The notes under the pieces were generated by a model. That model was not told the DNA's origin. It searched no databases and saw only the letters and a program-made list of their open reading frames with translations. The translations under genes were made by a program, and so were the position numbers. Below are positions 40,601 to 53,425 of a stretch of DNA of 64,000 bases, piece after piece (the stretch's first letter is position 1; the number at the start of each line of letters is the position of its first letter). Source of the DNA: Neelides folsomi (lineage: Eukaryota; Arthropoda; Collembola; Neelipleona; Neelidae); contig JAQGBZ010000197.1 in assembly GCA_034687125.1 (NCBI GenBank), forward strand, positions 52,944-116,943. The letters are read 5' to 3'.

Positions 40601-43426
40601 GAGAATGAAATATTTATAATGATACTTCAATATATCTTTATTCTCCATTCTCCATATGTCTATACATATTTAAAACAGGTTATGTTATATAGGAATATAT
40701 TATAAATTTAAGTACGCAGATACATATAATACTACTTATGTACTTACTTATATCTGTACTTATAAATGTACTTCTAAATATATTGAATTGAATGTATTGG
40801 GTTGAGCATTGAAGTATTTATGTGCAGCCTTAAGGTGTATGAACCAACATATAAAAAATGTACCAAAGAGTAGAATAAAGTAAAAATGAAACGTGATTGA
40901 ATTTCTGGAAATCTTCAAATACTTTTATAAACGTTTAGAAGTACATGGGCTTACACATCGTGTCGGGATTATTGTTCCTCCGTTGGGTGAGTGATCGGAA
41001 GTTGTCTGCGATGTCCCGGCGGCTCGCGTTTGCGATGCTCATCGTGTCTTTAAGTTGAGACTCCATCGTATCGGAACGCTTGAGGAGTTCCTCGAACATG
41101 TTCGTGATCTACGGAAGAAGGAAACTCGAAATTCTCAATTTTACTCCTTATACTTTCTATGTCCCTTCAACTATTCCAATTTCAATGCATCCTCGTATAA
41201 GCCTGAGCTGGACAAAACCACTGGTTATACGGTATACCATATTGATATACGGTGGTCAAATCTTGGAGAAAACTTAAACATTCAGTATTACAAGTTATAT
41301 ACCTGTCGTTTAAACAAGAAGTAAAAATAATAGACCAAGTTCCAAACCCTATACTTAACTATAAAACTACTATAGAGATTATATCTATAGTACACATTTT
41401 ATATATGGTATTTTATATATGGCATATGAAAAGTTAAATGTATCATGAAAATGGTAAAAATTGGAGAAATAAACAGCGTGGTGAGGACTATCATTTCTAC
41501 ATCTTTCCACTTTGAGTCTCGAGTGAGGCAATAAGGCCACAGTGGGGAATCCTTGAGAAATCCACCAAGAAAAATGAAATCGGTCAGGAGAGGAAAGAAA
41601 TAAATATATTCGTAAGAATTGCGATTCTCCAACTCAACTCGACCGTGAAATTGTTGATATACATTTTCCCTTCTCCCCGACTCATCACGGTATTTCAAAA
41701 TTGTTGACTTTTCATTTATATCTCATGAGCAGAATACGAAAAATGTTACAAAATGCTCAATCATATAGCTTGATGAACCAATCGATTTTATCCAATTTCC
41801 ATTCAATTCAAACCCTCCTAATATATATATTACAATGTTTCCATATAATATTATATACATTTTCTTCTTCGTTTCCTTTTCTATTCGTTTCCATTCATTT
41901 CAAAATGTGGAGCAGTTCGGAAATGAAAAGTTGATCTACGGGGGTTGAAAAGTCATCAAGCTGTATAAATTAATAAAAATGAAAATAGCGTTACATTCCA
42001 TCGAGGAAATTGTAAGAATGAAAATATGAGTGACGGAGCATGGGACTCTCGATGAAATGGAACTTAATATTAAAGACCCCTTTTATTAATGTGTAAGGAA
42101 CTGACTATCTCTGACAGATGTTCATTTGCGCTCCTGACACACATCATCCACTTCGACATGCAAAATGGAGGATATTTTATCTTTCCCCATAAAGGAATCC
42201 GAAGGTCGAATATATGAAAGGACGTATAGATTAAGGGCTAATAGATTACACGATCACCCCCTTCCTCATTTTTTAAAGGAAAAAAAGCAATATCTCCTCT
42301 TTCTCCGCAAATCCAACTCCCTGAGATTGAACATATTTCATTCTCTTTCGAGTTCAAGAGAAATTTTCTCTCCCAAACTGACATTTTACTTTACGCAGAA
42401 AAATGAGCTAGGGAGTATTTGTGACTTTTTATTAAAGTCGTCTTAGTCTGAGAAATGATAAATAAAATAGTATGTAATAAATATAGTTGTTATAAAACTA
42501 TTCTCCATCGATTTCCCCTCAAATGAGATATGAAACTCATTGGGAGGTAATTGGAAATGTACATTAGAAGATCTTGGTTGAAAGTGATAGGATGATCATA
42601 GGGAACCTCGAGATATTAAGAGGAAAATAATAATAATAATAAGGGAGAGGCTTTTGTTCGTTTAATGGTTCCTTATTATTAAGAAGAGAATTGGATTTAA
42701 AGGGAGAGTGTGAAGACGAACATGTAAAAGTACTCTATAAGGATTGCTCCAGTCAAGAACCGTGTAAAATGCAATTTTGTATCTTCTGGAGAGATTTCCT
42801 TGAACCGGAAATCGATCTTTTCCTTCCTCTCTCTACATGCATACCTTGTTGCTGACGACGGGGATGCCCGGGCTTTCGTGCGCCTTGTTCTTCCCTCCAA
42901 TGGTTCCGATCACAATCCCGGCCTTCACTTCCGCCAGGCTCGCGTTCACCTTTCCGTTAAGACCCAACCATTAAATTTGTTTATTTAGCACTCTGCCCTC
43001 CTTCACACGGAGATTTAATGAAATAATAAAATGAAATGCCTTATCGAGCTTCTCGATGAGATTTTCCTCAGATCGTCGAAGAGTTCCCGAGAGGACCTCA
43101 AAGTGCCGTCGTGCGTCCATCCTGAGCCCATTCAGCTTTGAGTCAAGTCGAGGGTCATCCGGACGAGAAAGTTTCTCATCCAGCAGACTGATATGATCCG
43201 AGAAGAGGTCAAATTTGAGTCTTTGGGTCTCCAGAGATGCGTCAATAGAATCAAGGCGAAGACCAATGGCCCCTTGCCACCGTCCAACTTTCGATTCAAA
43301 TGAATCGAGACGAAGAAGGATCGCGTCCAATTTCCCCCCTAAACGCTGGAAAGACGACTCGACTGACACTCCGCTCCCAACACCCAACCCTACCGCAAGA
43401 ATAAGGAGGACCAGAGGGAGCACCAT
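37627..43426 (-). CDS. Unrecognised secreted coiled-coil protein, seven exons
   Basis: Coding exons in gene order: 43007-43426, 42845-42949, 40955-41108, 40276-40388, 39752-39861, 39436-39643, 37627-37686. All phases join and the product is 389 residues. It starts with a clear signal peptide (MVLPLVLLILAVGLGVG), then long heptad-like helical segments rich in Leu, Asp, Glu, Arg (for example LDAILLRLDSFESKV). A glycine-containing hydrophobic stretch GIVIGTIGG lies near residue 155, then more helix and an acidic tail ending FEQLPKD. N-glycosylation sequons occur at NAS (twice) and NFT. Only two cysteines are seen after the signal. I know no family it fits. The shape recalls the stalk of fibrinogen-like or collectin proteins, but no globular domain follows. 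The chosen ATG is the only in-frame one upstream of the signal core. A secreted or luminal role is inferred. Confidence 0.75.
39637..39643 (-). other. Two in-frame alternative acceptors six bases apart
   Basis: Exon 6 of the secreted coiled-coil gene can begin after TAG (39643) or after the next AAG (39637). Both keep the frame, changing the junction from VNNTRQSEE to VNKQSEE. It is a possible tandem-acceptor site of the NAG type. Confidence 0.35.
39928..39967. repeat. Perfect 18-bp stem hairpin with 4-base loop
   Basis: CATTTTAACTCTAATATT is followed by TGAT and then its exact reverse complement. It lies in the intron between exons 4 and 5 of the secreted coiled-coil gene. The stem is too short for a standard pre-microRNA; it may be a small foldback insertion or a structured intronic element. 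Confidence 0.75.
41109..42844. other. Intron 2 of the secreted coiled-coil gene
   Basis: An intron of about 1.7 kb between a donor GTATGC after AACAAG and an acceptor TTCCGTAG. It is AT-rich with pyrimidine tracts, and no further exon or repeat was recognised. Confidence 0.5.
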
Positions 43427-43763
43427 TTTACCAGATGAGCTATTTATAAGACCCAAACATATGGCCCCCACATGGCCCACAATGAAAGAGAAAAGACGAG
43501 AGGAAAAGAAATGTATTTCCGCTTTTATTCAGAATAACGGATGACGGCTCCCTGCCGCGCCGGAACAACCTCTCCCCCCTTTTTGACCAACCCTCGTCTC
43601 GTCCGGTTAGAATAAAACATCAATTCACGACAGCAAATCTACAATTATTAACATTGGAAAAATTAACTTTCCTTAAAAATGAATACCTAAATTAAAAAGT
43701 GAACCATCGCAAGTCAATTATCATGAATGTGGATTTAATAAATCAAAGGTCACTCCCTAATTC
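43427..43763 (-). promoter_or_regulatory. Compact promoter region of the secreted gene, with TATA-like motif
   Basis: Only about 340 bp separate the MAP7 stop codon from the ATG of the next minus-strand gene, so its promoter must lie here or inside the MAP7 3' end. TATAAATA is found at 43441-43448, but only about 20 nt before the ATG, so a start site 25-30 nt downstream of it would miss that ATG. Either the motif is coincidental or transcription starts further upstream. Confidence 0.35.
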
Positions 43764-43769
43764 TTTATT
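43764..43769 (-). terminator. Poly(A) signal of MAP7/ensconsin
   Basis: Minus-strand AATAAA begins four bases after the TAG stop codon of the MAP7 gene, predicting an extremely short 3' UTR, consistent with the close downstream neighbour. Confidence 0.6.
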
Positions 43770-43772
43770 TAG

Positions 43773-46700
43773 CTAATTACCTTGTATGCTTGTAATGTGG
43801 TTAGTTGTTGGAGGAACAGCCAAAGATGTTTCAATCGTCCCACCGGACCCATCAAAATTAATCAGGAATTCAGTATTGTTATTATTATACGCGTTGTTAA
43901 AAGTGGCTGTGGCTGGAGGATCCTCCTCGTTCCTGTTAATAAAAAAAACAATAAATTAATAAATTGAATCTACAGAAAATAAATAAAATTAATTAGTTAT
44001 GTAATTAATGTTTAAATAAAATAAGGACCTCCAAACTTACACTTGCAAATTCTCTTGACCTCCTTCGTTCCTATAAAAAGATTAAAAAAATCTGTTATTC
44101 AAAATAAGCTTCATGTTTACTTAAATGCAAAATAAAAAAACAATTTTAAATATTTATGTAAAGTTAGAAAATAATTAAAAAAAGTATTATATTTAATATG
44201 TATTTAAATGTTACCTAATATCCCCTTCCTTCTTTCGTGTTCGGGACATGATTGCTTCGACTCTTCTTCGCCTCTCGAGTCTTTCTTCTTCTTCTCTCCT
44301 CAGTCTCTCCTCCATTTCAAGTCTTATGCGTTCGGCTTCACGAGCCGCTGCGGCTTCTTCCCGCTCTCGTTCAATACGCTGAACTTCTTCTTCTTCTTTA
44401 CGCCTATACAAAAAAAGTTTAATAATTAAGTTTAATAAAAGTTTATTTCTAGTTTGTAATTTAAGTAAAACTATCTTGAATTTTTCAAAAATAATTTTGA
44501 ATTCTATTAAAATAATTTTTAATCTAAATAAATTAAATCTTACAGTTTATCTTGAGCTTCTTTCTTTTGCTGTTCTTCAATGGCGAGTCGAAGTCTTTCT
44601 TCTTCCATTTTCTTTGCTTCTCTTATGATCCTCTCAGCATTTTCTTCTTCTTCTCTTTGCCTCTGTTCTTCTGCAAGACGCTCAGCTTCCAAACGAGCCA
44701 TTTCCTTTTCATGGGCTTCTCTTGCAAGACGACGTTTTTCAGCCAATGCTGCTTTTGCATCTTCTTCGGTCAACAACTTTTTAGCACCTACAAATAAAAT
44801 TATGAAATAATTCAACTCTTAGAAAGACCAAACTGTAAAATTATAGTAATATTTATTTAAAATAAAAATATTTTAAAAATAATTTAATTGGTCATACCTT
44901 CAGTTTCACTCTCCAACGATGTATTGTTCTCAATTTTGGAACCATTAACATCAATATTAAAAGGATCAATTATCTCCGTCTGTCCAACATTTAATTCTTC
45001 TGGTGGCGGAGGTGAATCAAAATCAACAAGGGTTTCAGGTCCTTCTTTGCTATCAAAACTTTCTTCTTTGGTCTCAGCCTCAGTGACAATTTCCTTGACC
45101 TTTTCCATCTTCACTTCCAAAGGTGGAGGATCATCATGTAGGGAAGAAATAACAATTAATTCATTCTCATTTCCCTCAACCACCAAACTCTCCTCTAATA
45201 TCTCTTCTTTAGTCTCAATGCTCTCTTTCACATTACTCTTCACTTTATTTTCCAATTTCTTTCCCGGGATTTGCTTCTTTGGCTGTGAGTGTTCGGGCGA
45301 CTTCATCGGTTTCTTATCATGAGCCTTGTTCCCTTTCGCAGAACTATTAGCATTAACATTACTACTACTACTACTACTACTACTATTATTATTGTTCATG
45401 GGTGGAGGTGGAGCAACAGCAGGTGAATTGGCGGAATGCGGCCTTGACTTCAGTTGCTGCTGTTGTTGTGGTTGTTGAGGACTCGGCGTCTGGTGAAGTT
45501 TATTCCCTTGACTTTTCCCAGAGAAACTCCTACTCATGCCTGAAGTGGGGCTTAATGGGTTGCCATTGCCGCGTGGACCATCGGTCGTTTTAGGCGGCGG
45601 CGGTGGCGGCGAGGGCCTTTGGGCCTCCGTACTAACACCAGTGATGTGAACGGACGTGGGGCGTGCTTTTCGAGCACCTAAATTTCGAGTGCGGACTCCA
45701 GAATGAGTCGAGGAAGTCATAAGGGAACTCATGGAAGATGGAGGCCGAGACATCGGCGTCGTGGCTCCTACATTCATACATTAATATTCATTAAATTTTG
45801 AATTATTTAAAATAGAACCAACGCTTTATACATAGTAAGATATGGAAGTAATTAGCATAGAAGCTTGTGACAGAGAGCGGAGAAGAATTTCATATTACAA
45901 AGTTTTTCCACGTTTCTAGTTATTTGAACGAATAATTACCCGGCACCTTTCCATCCTTAGCAAACGAAGACATATACATTATAAGAAAAATGTAAGAAAA
46001 GCAATCCCGCTTCCGGAGCCCATGGAAAATTCCATAAAATAAATTCTCTCTTACCAGGAGACCCTTTAGCGAGGGCCTGCCTCAATTTCTCTGTTCTCGT
46101 AAGTCTGAGATGAGTCGTTGACTTTGATCTCGTCAGCGGACTCCGCTCCCTGTCCAGCTTTGAGAGTGAAGCAGAAACTCTACCTGAGGTTCGACTGCTA
46201 CAACGACCGCTCTCAAGCGTGCGAATCGGAAGTGTTGGAGTTAAGTCCGTCTTGCGTCGACCGCAGAATATCCGTAATTCTCCGGCTAATTAAAATATAT
46301 CAATTAGTTAAATCCTTGTAAAATTCAATCTACTAAATATTATTCTATGTACAAAATAACACATCAAGAGGTTTTGAACTTGAAATTACTTTTAATACAA
46401 AATACCACCAAACATGCTTAAACATTAAACACACAAATTGCACTATCAAATCATAATCATCTTATTTTTTCTTTTTAAAAGCATTTGAAGGCAACACAAT
46501 TTGCCGCATTGAATTGAACGTAATAGAAATAAACGGTTTGATGAAGGTGAGCTCTCCATTAACATTATCATTCAACCAACCAATTTGTTCCAAATGACCA
46601 AATGGATCCTACAAACGAAAACTCAAATTGATAATAAGGGAAAATATAAAAAAAGAGGAATTTAAACGAAGATCAATACAAGAAAGAACATCAGTCAAGT

Positions 46701-49700
46701 CACGCAAGGATAAAATTTAATCATACAAAATTCATAATTAAAAATTGATCACAAAATAAGAAAATGAAGGCTCATTTCATTCATTAACTCCTTTAATTCA
46801 TTCCATTTGTCATTCTACTAATTTAACTCGTGCAATAAAAAAAATGGGAGAATCCGTAATGTAAATTACGTTTCCAAGCCCCTCCATTCCTCTCCGTCAC
46901 TGGGACTAGTGGAGTAAATGAGAAGGGATTCTCGATCGTCGTTCGCTGCTGATTCCACTCAACTACTAATCCTTCTCACACCCCCACAAATTCACTTTCA
47001 TTAATACACATTATGGAATTTAGGGAATTGGAAACGTACTTTGTCGTAGATCCGATGCCGAAGCAGCCCTCATCGTTCCAGAGTCAGAACTCACATTTAG
47101 GGCATACTGTGACTTCCAAAGGAACCCATCTTGGTTATCGAGCTGACGTGGAGTGCAAGAACCAAAAGCGAATCCAGGTCTTCGATCAACCTTCACTGAT
47201 GATTTCTTTGCTTCATATTTGGATTGGAAAGCAAGACGACGTTCTTCATCAAGCATTCTCCGACGTTCCTCGCACTGCTTTCGCCTCTCTTCGTCCTTTC
47301 GACCTAATACAATCAAAATTTATCGTCCTGATCCAATAAAAAACAACAATAAAAATAGTAATTTTGAATTTTAACCTATAATCAGCTAATATTTATTTCT
47401 TATATATTACCTAATTCTTCAAAGTGTTTTCTTCTTCGTGAGTCCTGCTCTTCACGTAACCTAGCAGCTTGCAATGCCTAAAATCAAGAAAAATTGTTAA
47501 TGACCTTAATTTAAATGCAAAGATAGGGATAATTATCATGAATAAGTGCATACGAATAATATAATGTAACTAGAACACGAAGTTTCCAATTTTTATTCCT
47601 CTTATGAAATTACTTCTATCACGCTAATATTCCAAATGCAAGGGTTCGCATAAATTCCTATCAATTCACATCGATCAACTTTAAGGAAAGAGAATTGGGC
47701 AAAACCAATTTTTTTGCTCAACCCTTCACATAAAAGCAAACAAATGGAAGCCGCAATTAACAATGCGCCAAATTGTCTAGTGGTTCTCTTTAAAAGGGTA
47801 TTAAACATGAAAAAAGGCGTTTGCGAATGAGTCATAAGAATAAATGCGAATAAAAAATAAGGTTTTCAAAACACGTGGGTTGTTAAATGTTAATGTCGGT
47901 AAAGAGGAGGAAGAACAGATGATTAGGCGAATCCTTTTTTGTTTCAAGTTTTAAGTGCGTAAGCGTAAGCTCAAGGTGAAAACAATCGAGGGAGTGTTAG
48001 GGAATGGAAAAGAGTGAGGAGATTCACTCCTTTTATCATTTATCCACAATTAATCCCAGGTGGTCACACATTTTTTTATCTTGCCCTGCATGAGTCTCCG
48101 TGAGAAAGTGTACATACAGTATATGAATTGGATAGGAGAGAACTGCAAATGCAAAACTTCCTTCAACTCCCCTCGTCCTCATTTCCACTAACTTCCACAT
48201 ATGAGAGCGAATATGAATATTTAAACAATTTGTGCAAGTCAATGATGCCGACCACGACAAGATGAAAATTTCCTTTTTATTAATTTACACAGAGGATAAG
48301 AGAAAATTGGACAAGATTGAGTGCCACTCAATTGAGGAAACTCCCCATTAGTCATTTTATTCCTCATTAAATAAATTTCATTATGTCAAAGGACTTTTCA
48401 AAAACAATAAACAAAGATGAAGATTCTTTTTGAATTCTGAATTCTATCAATTAAATCCTATGAACATTCCTCTATTGATTTATGAAAGAGAAATTAAAAG
48501 GCAAAGTAAACATTTGGATTATTGTTTATCTCAATAAAGGAATTTGATCATTAAACAGAAGGGAATTGAATAAATGAGCCGAAAGCTATTAATTAGTCGC
48601 GACTTTTTAACGACATCGATTCAATTGAAGATTAAGAGAAACAAGTTTTTTAAAATCAAATCCTTCTAATCCCTAACTTTGCCAATTACATCGCATGTTC
48701 AATCACTCTTTACGATGTACCTAAGGATCATCCAATATGATTCAAGTCTTGTAATCTAGCTAGTAAAATCAGAGCCGAAAGTTTTCCACAACCCAATCAC
48801 AAGTTTTTGCAAAAAATAGGCGTAAATAATTAAGCCAATTAAAATAAAAATAATAAAAAATCTCACGTGTTCTTTAAGCTCCTCTAATTTCTTGAGTCTC
48901 TCCGTCTTCTCCCTCTCTTTGAGCTGAATAATACGCTCTTGCCTTTCTTTGGCTGAACTCCCTCGGCTCTCGGTCCCATTTGTTTTGTTCTTGAGACCTG
49001 AAAAATATTAAAAACAATTAAAATAATTAACTAGAGTAAACTGAAAAATTATTTAAAATTTAATTAACCGATTGGAAGATTCTCCTGTGGGAGGGAAGAG
49101 AGGAGCAGATTCCTCAAATCTCTCAATTTCTCTTTATAGCTCATGAACAGGATAAATATTTAAGTAGGTTTTTTTGTACTTGGATTGTATTGACTAAGTA
49201 ATCGTATAATTAATAATTTGTAATTAATTTTCCCTCCATCTCTTCTCCCTTCGAAATGAAGAAGAGATGATTTCGAGACGAAGGGTGGCGGCCGACTGCC
49301 ACCACCACGCCTGTTGATTCCTCGAGGCGAGTCTCCCCTCAGGGACACCCCACATCGGCTTTAGATCATCATTATAATGCTCGAATAGCCTTAAAAGAGG
49401 ACCATATGGGTGCAGGCATAATCATATAACATTAAGTACTATACCAAATACACCAACTACACACGTAATTTTCTATTTACCATTAGTTAATGTACAATGT
49501 ACAATTGGTATATATGTAAATTGTATGCATACTTCATACCATAATCTCTATTTACATATTTATTATATCATCGCCCAGATTATCCATCCATTTAAATACA
49601 AATAATGGAGACGACCCGGGTGGGACAAAGAAATACATTAATAATCATAATCCCTTTTTACACTCTCAGTCTGTGAGAGTCTCATCAGATCCAGTCTTGG

Positions 49701-52700
49701 ATTACAAACACGTGAATCTCTCCCATGATTCATTCAATGCTTAGTCAGGGAATATAATGAACCCACTCGACACAATGATTGAATCTATTGAGTCATTGAA
49801 TCATCCCTCTATTCAAACTCCTCTCCTTTCAATTGATATCTTGTTGAGATATTATTCTCCCCTCTGTCAGACCAAGAAGTCGGCACTTAAACGACTTCTC
49901 CTTATCTACCAATGAATAGATATAAGACTGTAATTAAGGATGTAATAATACTTTGAACTCATCAACTTCAATATAACTATTTATTTATCTTTCAAGACTT
50001 CTCGTGACCACTTTGTTACAACAAAAATTAATGTTAAATGCGATGTTACTTCCTTGAGCAAACCCACACAGAAAATAAAAATAAAAACTGACAAGCTTTG
50101 ACTCATCAGTGTCAAAATACAAAATGCTTATTAAACCTCGTTTGTACATTACAATAAATATTATTGATAATCATAATTAAATAATGGATAAATAAAAGTA
50201 TTTTTTGAACCAAAGAATAAATGTTTAAATAAATGTTAAGAGGGTGAAAAGACTTGATTCTTATTAAAGAATCAGTTTGGATCTCTCATCATTAATTTTG
50301 CATCTCCATTATTCTCATATTTATCATAAATATGAAAAATCAATATGGAATGCTTTAATTTATAAAATTAAATTAAATCAAAAGCTGTATTATAATAAAG
50401 AAATATGAGAAATAGTTTTAAAGCTAAAGCTTTAACCCGATCCCATCAATTGTATTGTAAAAGATCAGATTTGATAAGCGAAACAAGGAAGTAAAAATTA
50501 AAATCAACCCAATTTGAACTTATTTAACATGGTATGTGTAAAAATATAAAATGAATAAATCTGATATCTGCCATCAATTTGAGGATTTCTCATTGAGTAA
50601 ATTCTCTGCACTTGTTTCTCATCATATCCATATAAATCTCAATCCGGTCAAGGAGGCGAATCGAAATGAAAATAAAACTTGTACAATTCTTCATGACCAA
50701 ATAAACATTATTAATTGCTGCAAAGTTACAAGAAAATGAACATGTTAAATGAATGCTCAGAGACTTAAAAAGGAATTCGCCTACCGGCTTTATCCATCTT
50801 GTTGCCCTCAATAGGTCAAGGCTTTGTCAATTCCCTTCTCATTAACTCGACATTAATCATAGGAATTATTACAATTCCTTACATAACGACCACAATCCTC
50901 AGGCCATTATGCAACAACAAGAAAAATTTAACTTAAATGTAACTTCAGTCGTCACTTCTATTTATTCTAAATCATCACATTGAAAAATCCATTATATTTA
51001 CAATTACTTACAATTAGTTTATTCAAATTTGCCCAATTTTAGTTTACTAATAGAAAGCTTTCTTAAAAGTACATAACTGTACAATGTACAAAGTGTACAA
51101 TATAAATTCGGTTAATCAAACAAATTATGTCTTTTTCAACTTTAGACCATTTTTTTAAATTAAAAAGAGTAAAAAATTGAATTAACGGTTAGTTTGAGAG
51201 AGAGAGATTGGAAAAAAGTGGTTTCCTCCTCCCCAATTTCTCTTCAGTTCCGCCGAGATGACAAGGAATAAAAATGGTAGTGGCTTCCAAGAAATAAATG
51301 GGAAAAAATTACCTTTCGCCCGCCCATCTACCAGAAAGCTTCTAGAGCCTCATAAATGAATCCCTTTGAGAAGAATTTAACTCAAGGAAGGAATCTCTTT
51401 ATACATATAAACTTAACATAAGCCCTACATAATATAATATATATAATTTACGATTTTACATTCTGCCTTAACACTCATTTTGATTAGAAAGCTTGAAAAT
51501 ACTTCATCTATATTAGCGCATACTCCTTTGTCCTCTCCGCATTGAGACTCTGATGAGGCTGGTTGTGAATTATGTTGAATTATTTAAAAATTTTATGGTT
51601 CTTCTATATATCTCCATTTCTCCATTCATAAGATATGTTGTGATGCAGCCCTAGGAAATCGACAAGAATGGATATCTTGTATATATTTAAGGACCCGAGA
51701 CGGAGAGCGAAATGAGGCTGTGAGAACCATTAAATCTCTGCTTAATGAACTTTAACGTGAAAAAGAAATGGGAGAAAGAACCACAGAATCAACTGTTGTT
51801 CAACTGTTCCTTCAAAAAATGTGTTTCACAAGGCAGAACGTGCCCTCAAACCCTGAAATGGAATTTTAAAGGCGTGTGGACTGGGAGGGAGATTCCTTCC
51901 ACAAGGAAATTCCTTCTGGGCTACGCCATCCAAATAAATCAATTCATCACTCGCCCCCATTCCTTAAATACTCCTCTTCTCAATATGCTACATTATATAA
52001 TAAACTTCCCAATACTCGTACTATGTATATTGGTAATATAAATATATTTACATATATTTATAATATTTCACAGGTGGTATTGGAAATTTGGAATGGTGAA
52101 TGAATCACATTAATAAAGGACAAATACTTTCCTTGTCTGAAATACTTAGTTACATATTTATGAATGAAACTTACAGTATATTCAATAATTGTACTTATTC
52201 AATAACTCTACTTTTTAAATGTCAAAGTCTCACTGTGAATGAAATATGTATGGATCGAAATGGAGCATATAAATACATAAAAGCCAATGAACTACTAGAC
52301 GAGCGTGATAAATGATAAAAAATATTAATTTACATGGGTAGTATTACAAGTAAATGGACAAAAGGGTTCAACACACCTATTGATATTTTCTCGTTCGGCC
52401 ATCTCACTTCATAAACTTTCAATTAACATTTTTATTACTGCCCCAACTTGCCAATTGGAAGTAAACGAGTTCCCAAAGTAGCTCTTAAAAATAATACATG
52501 TCTCCTTTTTACACCCCAGACAGCATATTTGAATGATGGGAAATGTATGTCAAAGATCTGATAGAGAAACTGTCAAATGGGAATTAATCGAATCATGAAA
52601 AAAAATTACCGTCGCATGTCCCATAATTCCCATACTCAAAGTGCCAATGTGGGCATGATCGAGGAAAAAATATATTAAAAGATTAATGTCAAATAAAAAT

Positions 52701-53394
52701 ATTTAATCTCTCCTCTATTAAAGATTAGCGTCAAAGGCTCAAAATAGAATTTGAACCTTAAAGTGCATTAGTCTTAGAATGCACCAAATCCCCAATAATT
52801 TAAAAGACGAGTAAGAGATAAAATTTATGAATGGAACTCTTAAAAAATTCTTACTGGAGCCAACAACTTCCTCCTTATTGATGTAAACATACGAAGAAAT
52901 AAATAAATATAAATTACACATACGGAGAAATAAATTATTTAATCTAAATAACAGTAATATTCAATACAAAGTGTACATATGGTCGTCAACCTTTCCGTCT
53001 CTGAGATTAAATGGAAAAAATATGTTAAACTTACAAACATAAAATGTATCGTTGTTGGTCCTATAGGCCACGCTCCCAAACCTCCTTGGCCACCTGAGTG
53101 AAGCGAGATCAGCTCTGAGAGCGACGGAGTCGCAGCTCGTGAGCAAAACAGAAGGAAGGAGGATCAACTGATCCATCCTTACGCACAACACACAATAACT
53201 GAATTCCTGAGACGGATTGTCTATTAAAGACGTCGTTTTGTTCCTCCTGCTCTTATTCCTCCTCCTCCCTAATCCACGTTAAAAAAGATGAGGATGATGA
53301 TGATGAACGAGAACGAGCGCAGGCGTTTGTAACTCCAACTTTAACTTTCTTCTCTAATGGATATCTCATTACACATTTCAATCACTCCTCCTTG

Positions 53395-53425
<31 letters not shown>

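Noticed and set aside
43427-43480. Longer N-terminus for the secreted gene starting near 43480
   Set aside because: The upstream codon in frame is GTG, not ATG; the ATG at 43426 directly precedes the signal-peptide core.
44208-45593. Plus-strand ORFs opposite MAP7 (up to 144 codons)
   Set aside because: They are antisense shadows of repetitive Glu/Arg/Ser codons in MAP7 exons, producing Phe/Ser-rich low-complexity translations.
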